Source: Sphingosinicella sp041621755
Lineage (GTDB): Bacteria > Pseudomonadota > Alphaproteobacteria > Sphingomonadales > Sphingomonadaceae
NCBI GenBank assembly: GCA_041621755.1
Contig: JBFKAE010000044.1
Location: 1-21,221 of the forward strand
Direction of reading: 5' to 3'
DNA length: 21,221 nucleotides
A program made the position numbers and the translations under genes. Positions within the stretch are counted from its first letter, which is position 1, and each line of letters starts with the position of its first letter. The notes under the pieces were generated by a model. That model did not search any database and was not told the DNA's origin. It saw nothing but the letters and a program-made list of their open reading frames with translations. Of the stretch, positions 20,836-21,221 are shown in pieces.

Positions 20836-21221
20836 TGATTCCCGTCACCGACGACAGGGACAGCGGCCCGTTTTTCGAAGCAGCACAGGAACGCCGTCTT
20901 GTCTATCGCGCATGCAAGACTTGTGGGCATGGCATTCACCCACCGGCCCCATTTTGCAACCTTTGCGGCAATGAGGGAGAATGGCGTGAGGCCGAGGGTA
21001 AAGGCGTTGCGGTAGCCTCCACCATTGTTACGCATCAGATACATCCAGACTATCCAACACCCTATACTATCGTCGTGGTTGAGCTTGAGGAAAATGCGGA
21101 CGTCAGGTTGCTGGCTTATCTGCAAGGCCATTGCATAGTTGAATGCGGCACGCCGATGGTTTTGGAATTCATGACCATTGAAACTGACGGGAAAGACATT
21201 CTGTTGCCAAACTGGAGCCCG
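20832..21221 (+). CDS. DUF35 OB-fold / zinc-ribbon protein (3' end outside window)
   Basis: Starts at the ATG that overlaps the thiolase stop (ATGA) and stays open for 130 codons to the window edge. The N-terminal helix (SGPFFEAAQERRLVYRAC) leads into a rubredoxin-like zinc ribbon, Cys-x2-Cys...Cys-x2-Cys (CKTCG, then FCNLCG), followed by the OB-fold domain (GVAVASTIVTHQ, PYTIVVVELEE, LLAYLQG). DUF35 proteins are usually 130-150 residues, so nearly all of it is here. Known members bind acyl-CoA and form complexes with thiolase-like proteins; with the preceding gene it probably makes a DUF35-thiolase aldolase complex. No stop codon is seen. An alternative start is the next codon (ATGATG). Confidence 0.88.
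   Translation, partial: MMIPVTDDRDSGPFFEAAQERRLVYRACKTCGHGIHPPAPFCNLCGNEGEWREAEGKGVAVASTIVTHQIHPDYPTPYTIVVVELEENADVRLLAYLQGHCIVECGTPMVLEFMTIETDGKDILLPNWSP

Overview
The window looks like part of a catabolic island in an alphaproteobacterium, most likely a sphingomonad (Sphingomonas/Sphingobium/Novosphingobium group). This rests on the mix of families: a TonB-dependent receptor, a Rieske oxygenase, SDR and SnoaL-like proteins, acyl-CoA enzymes, an aldolase-type thiolase with a DUF35 partner, and a flanking DUF5681 gene of a type I associate with sphingomonads. It is an inference from gene content; there is no rRNA or housekeeping marker. No tRNA, rRNA or CRISPR array was seen.

Left edge (1-1772): mobile-element debris. 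The 3' part of a DUF5681-type gene is cut off, and a decayed IS66-family element follows (accessory ORF remnant, TnpA-like ORF, frameshifted TnpB, no TnpC). It abuts the last ~35 codons of a lost amidohydrolase gene and a ~370-bp stretch with no recognised gene.

Left arm (1773-10375, all minus strand): a probable operon transcribed leftwards in the order enoyl-CoA hydratase-like, mutarotase-like, SnoaL-like, Rieske oxygenase alpha subunit, SDR, SnoaL-like, TonB-dependent receptor, SMP-30/gluconolactonase-like. This suggests uptake across the outer membrane (TonB receptor), oxidative attack (Rieske), alcohol oxidation (SDR) and lactone or ring opening (SMP-30).

Centre (10376-13036): a divergent intergenic region starts an iron-type alcohol dehydrogenase on the plus strand. 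A LuxR-type regulator on the minus strand converges on it. A 16-bp inverted repeat lies upstream of the regulator, and its 8-bp core recurs just upstream of the left operon.

Right arm (13037-21221, all plus strand): a tightly packed, partly overlapping chain of a small Cys-containing protein, acyl-CoA synthetase, N-extended enoyl-CoA hydratase, family III CoA-transferase and YtcJ-like amidohydrolase. After an orphan coding fragment come an ACMSD-type amidohydrolase, a thiolase-like protein without the usual nucleophilic cysteine, and a DUF35 OB-fold/zinc-ribbon protein that runs off the window. The last pair resembles the Ltp2/DUF35 retro-aldolase of steroid side-chain degradation. Together the arms suggest that an imported hydrophobic, perhaps polycyclic or side-chain-bearing acid or lactone is oxygenated, activated to a CoA thioester, hydrated, and cleaved by a retro-aldol step. 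The actual substrate cannot be read from the sequence.
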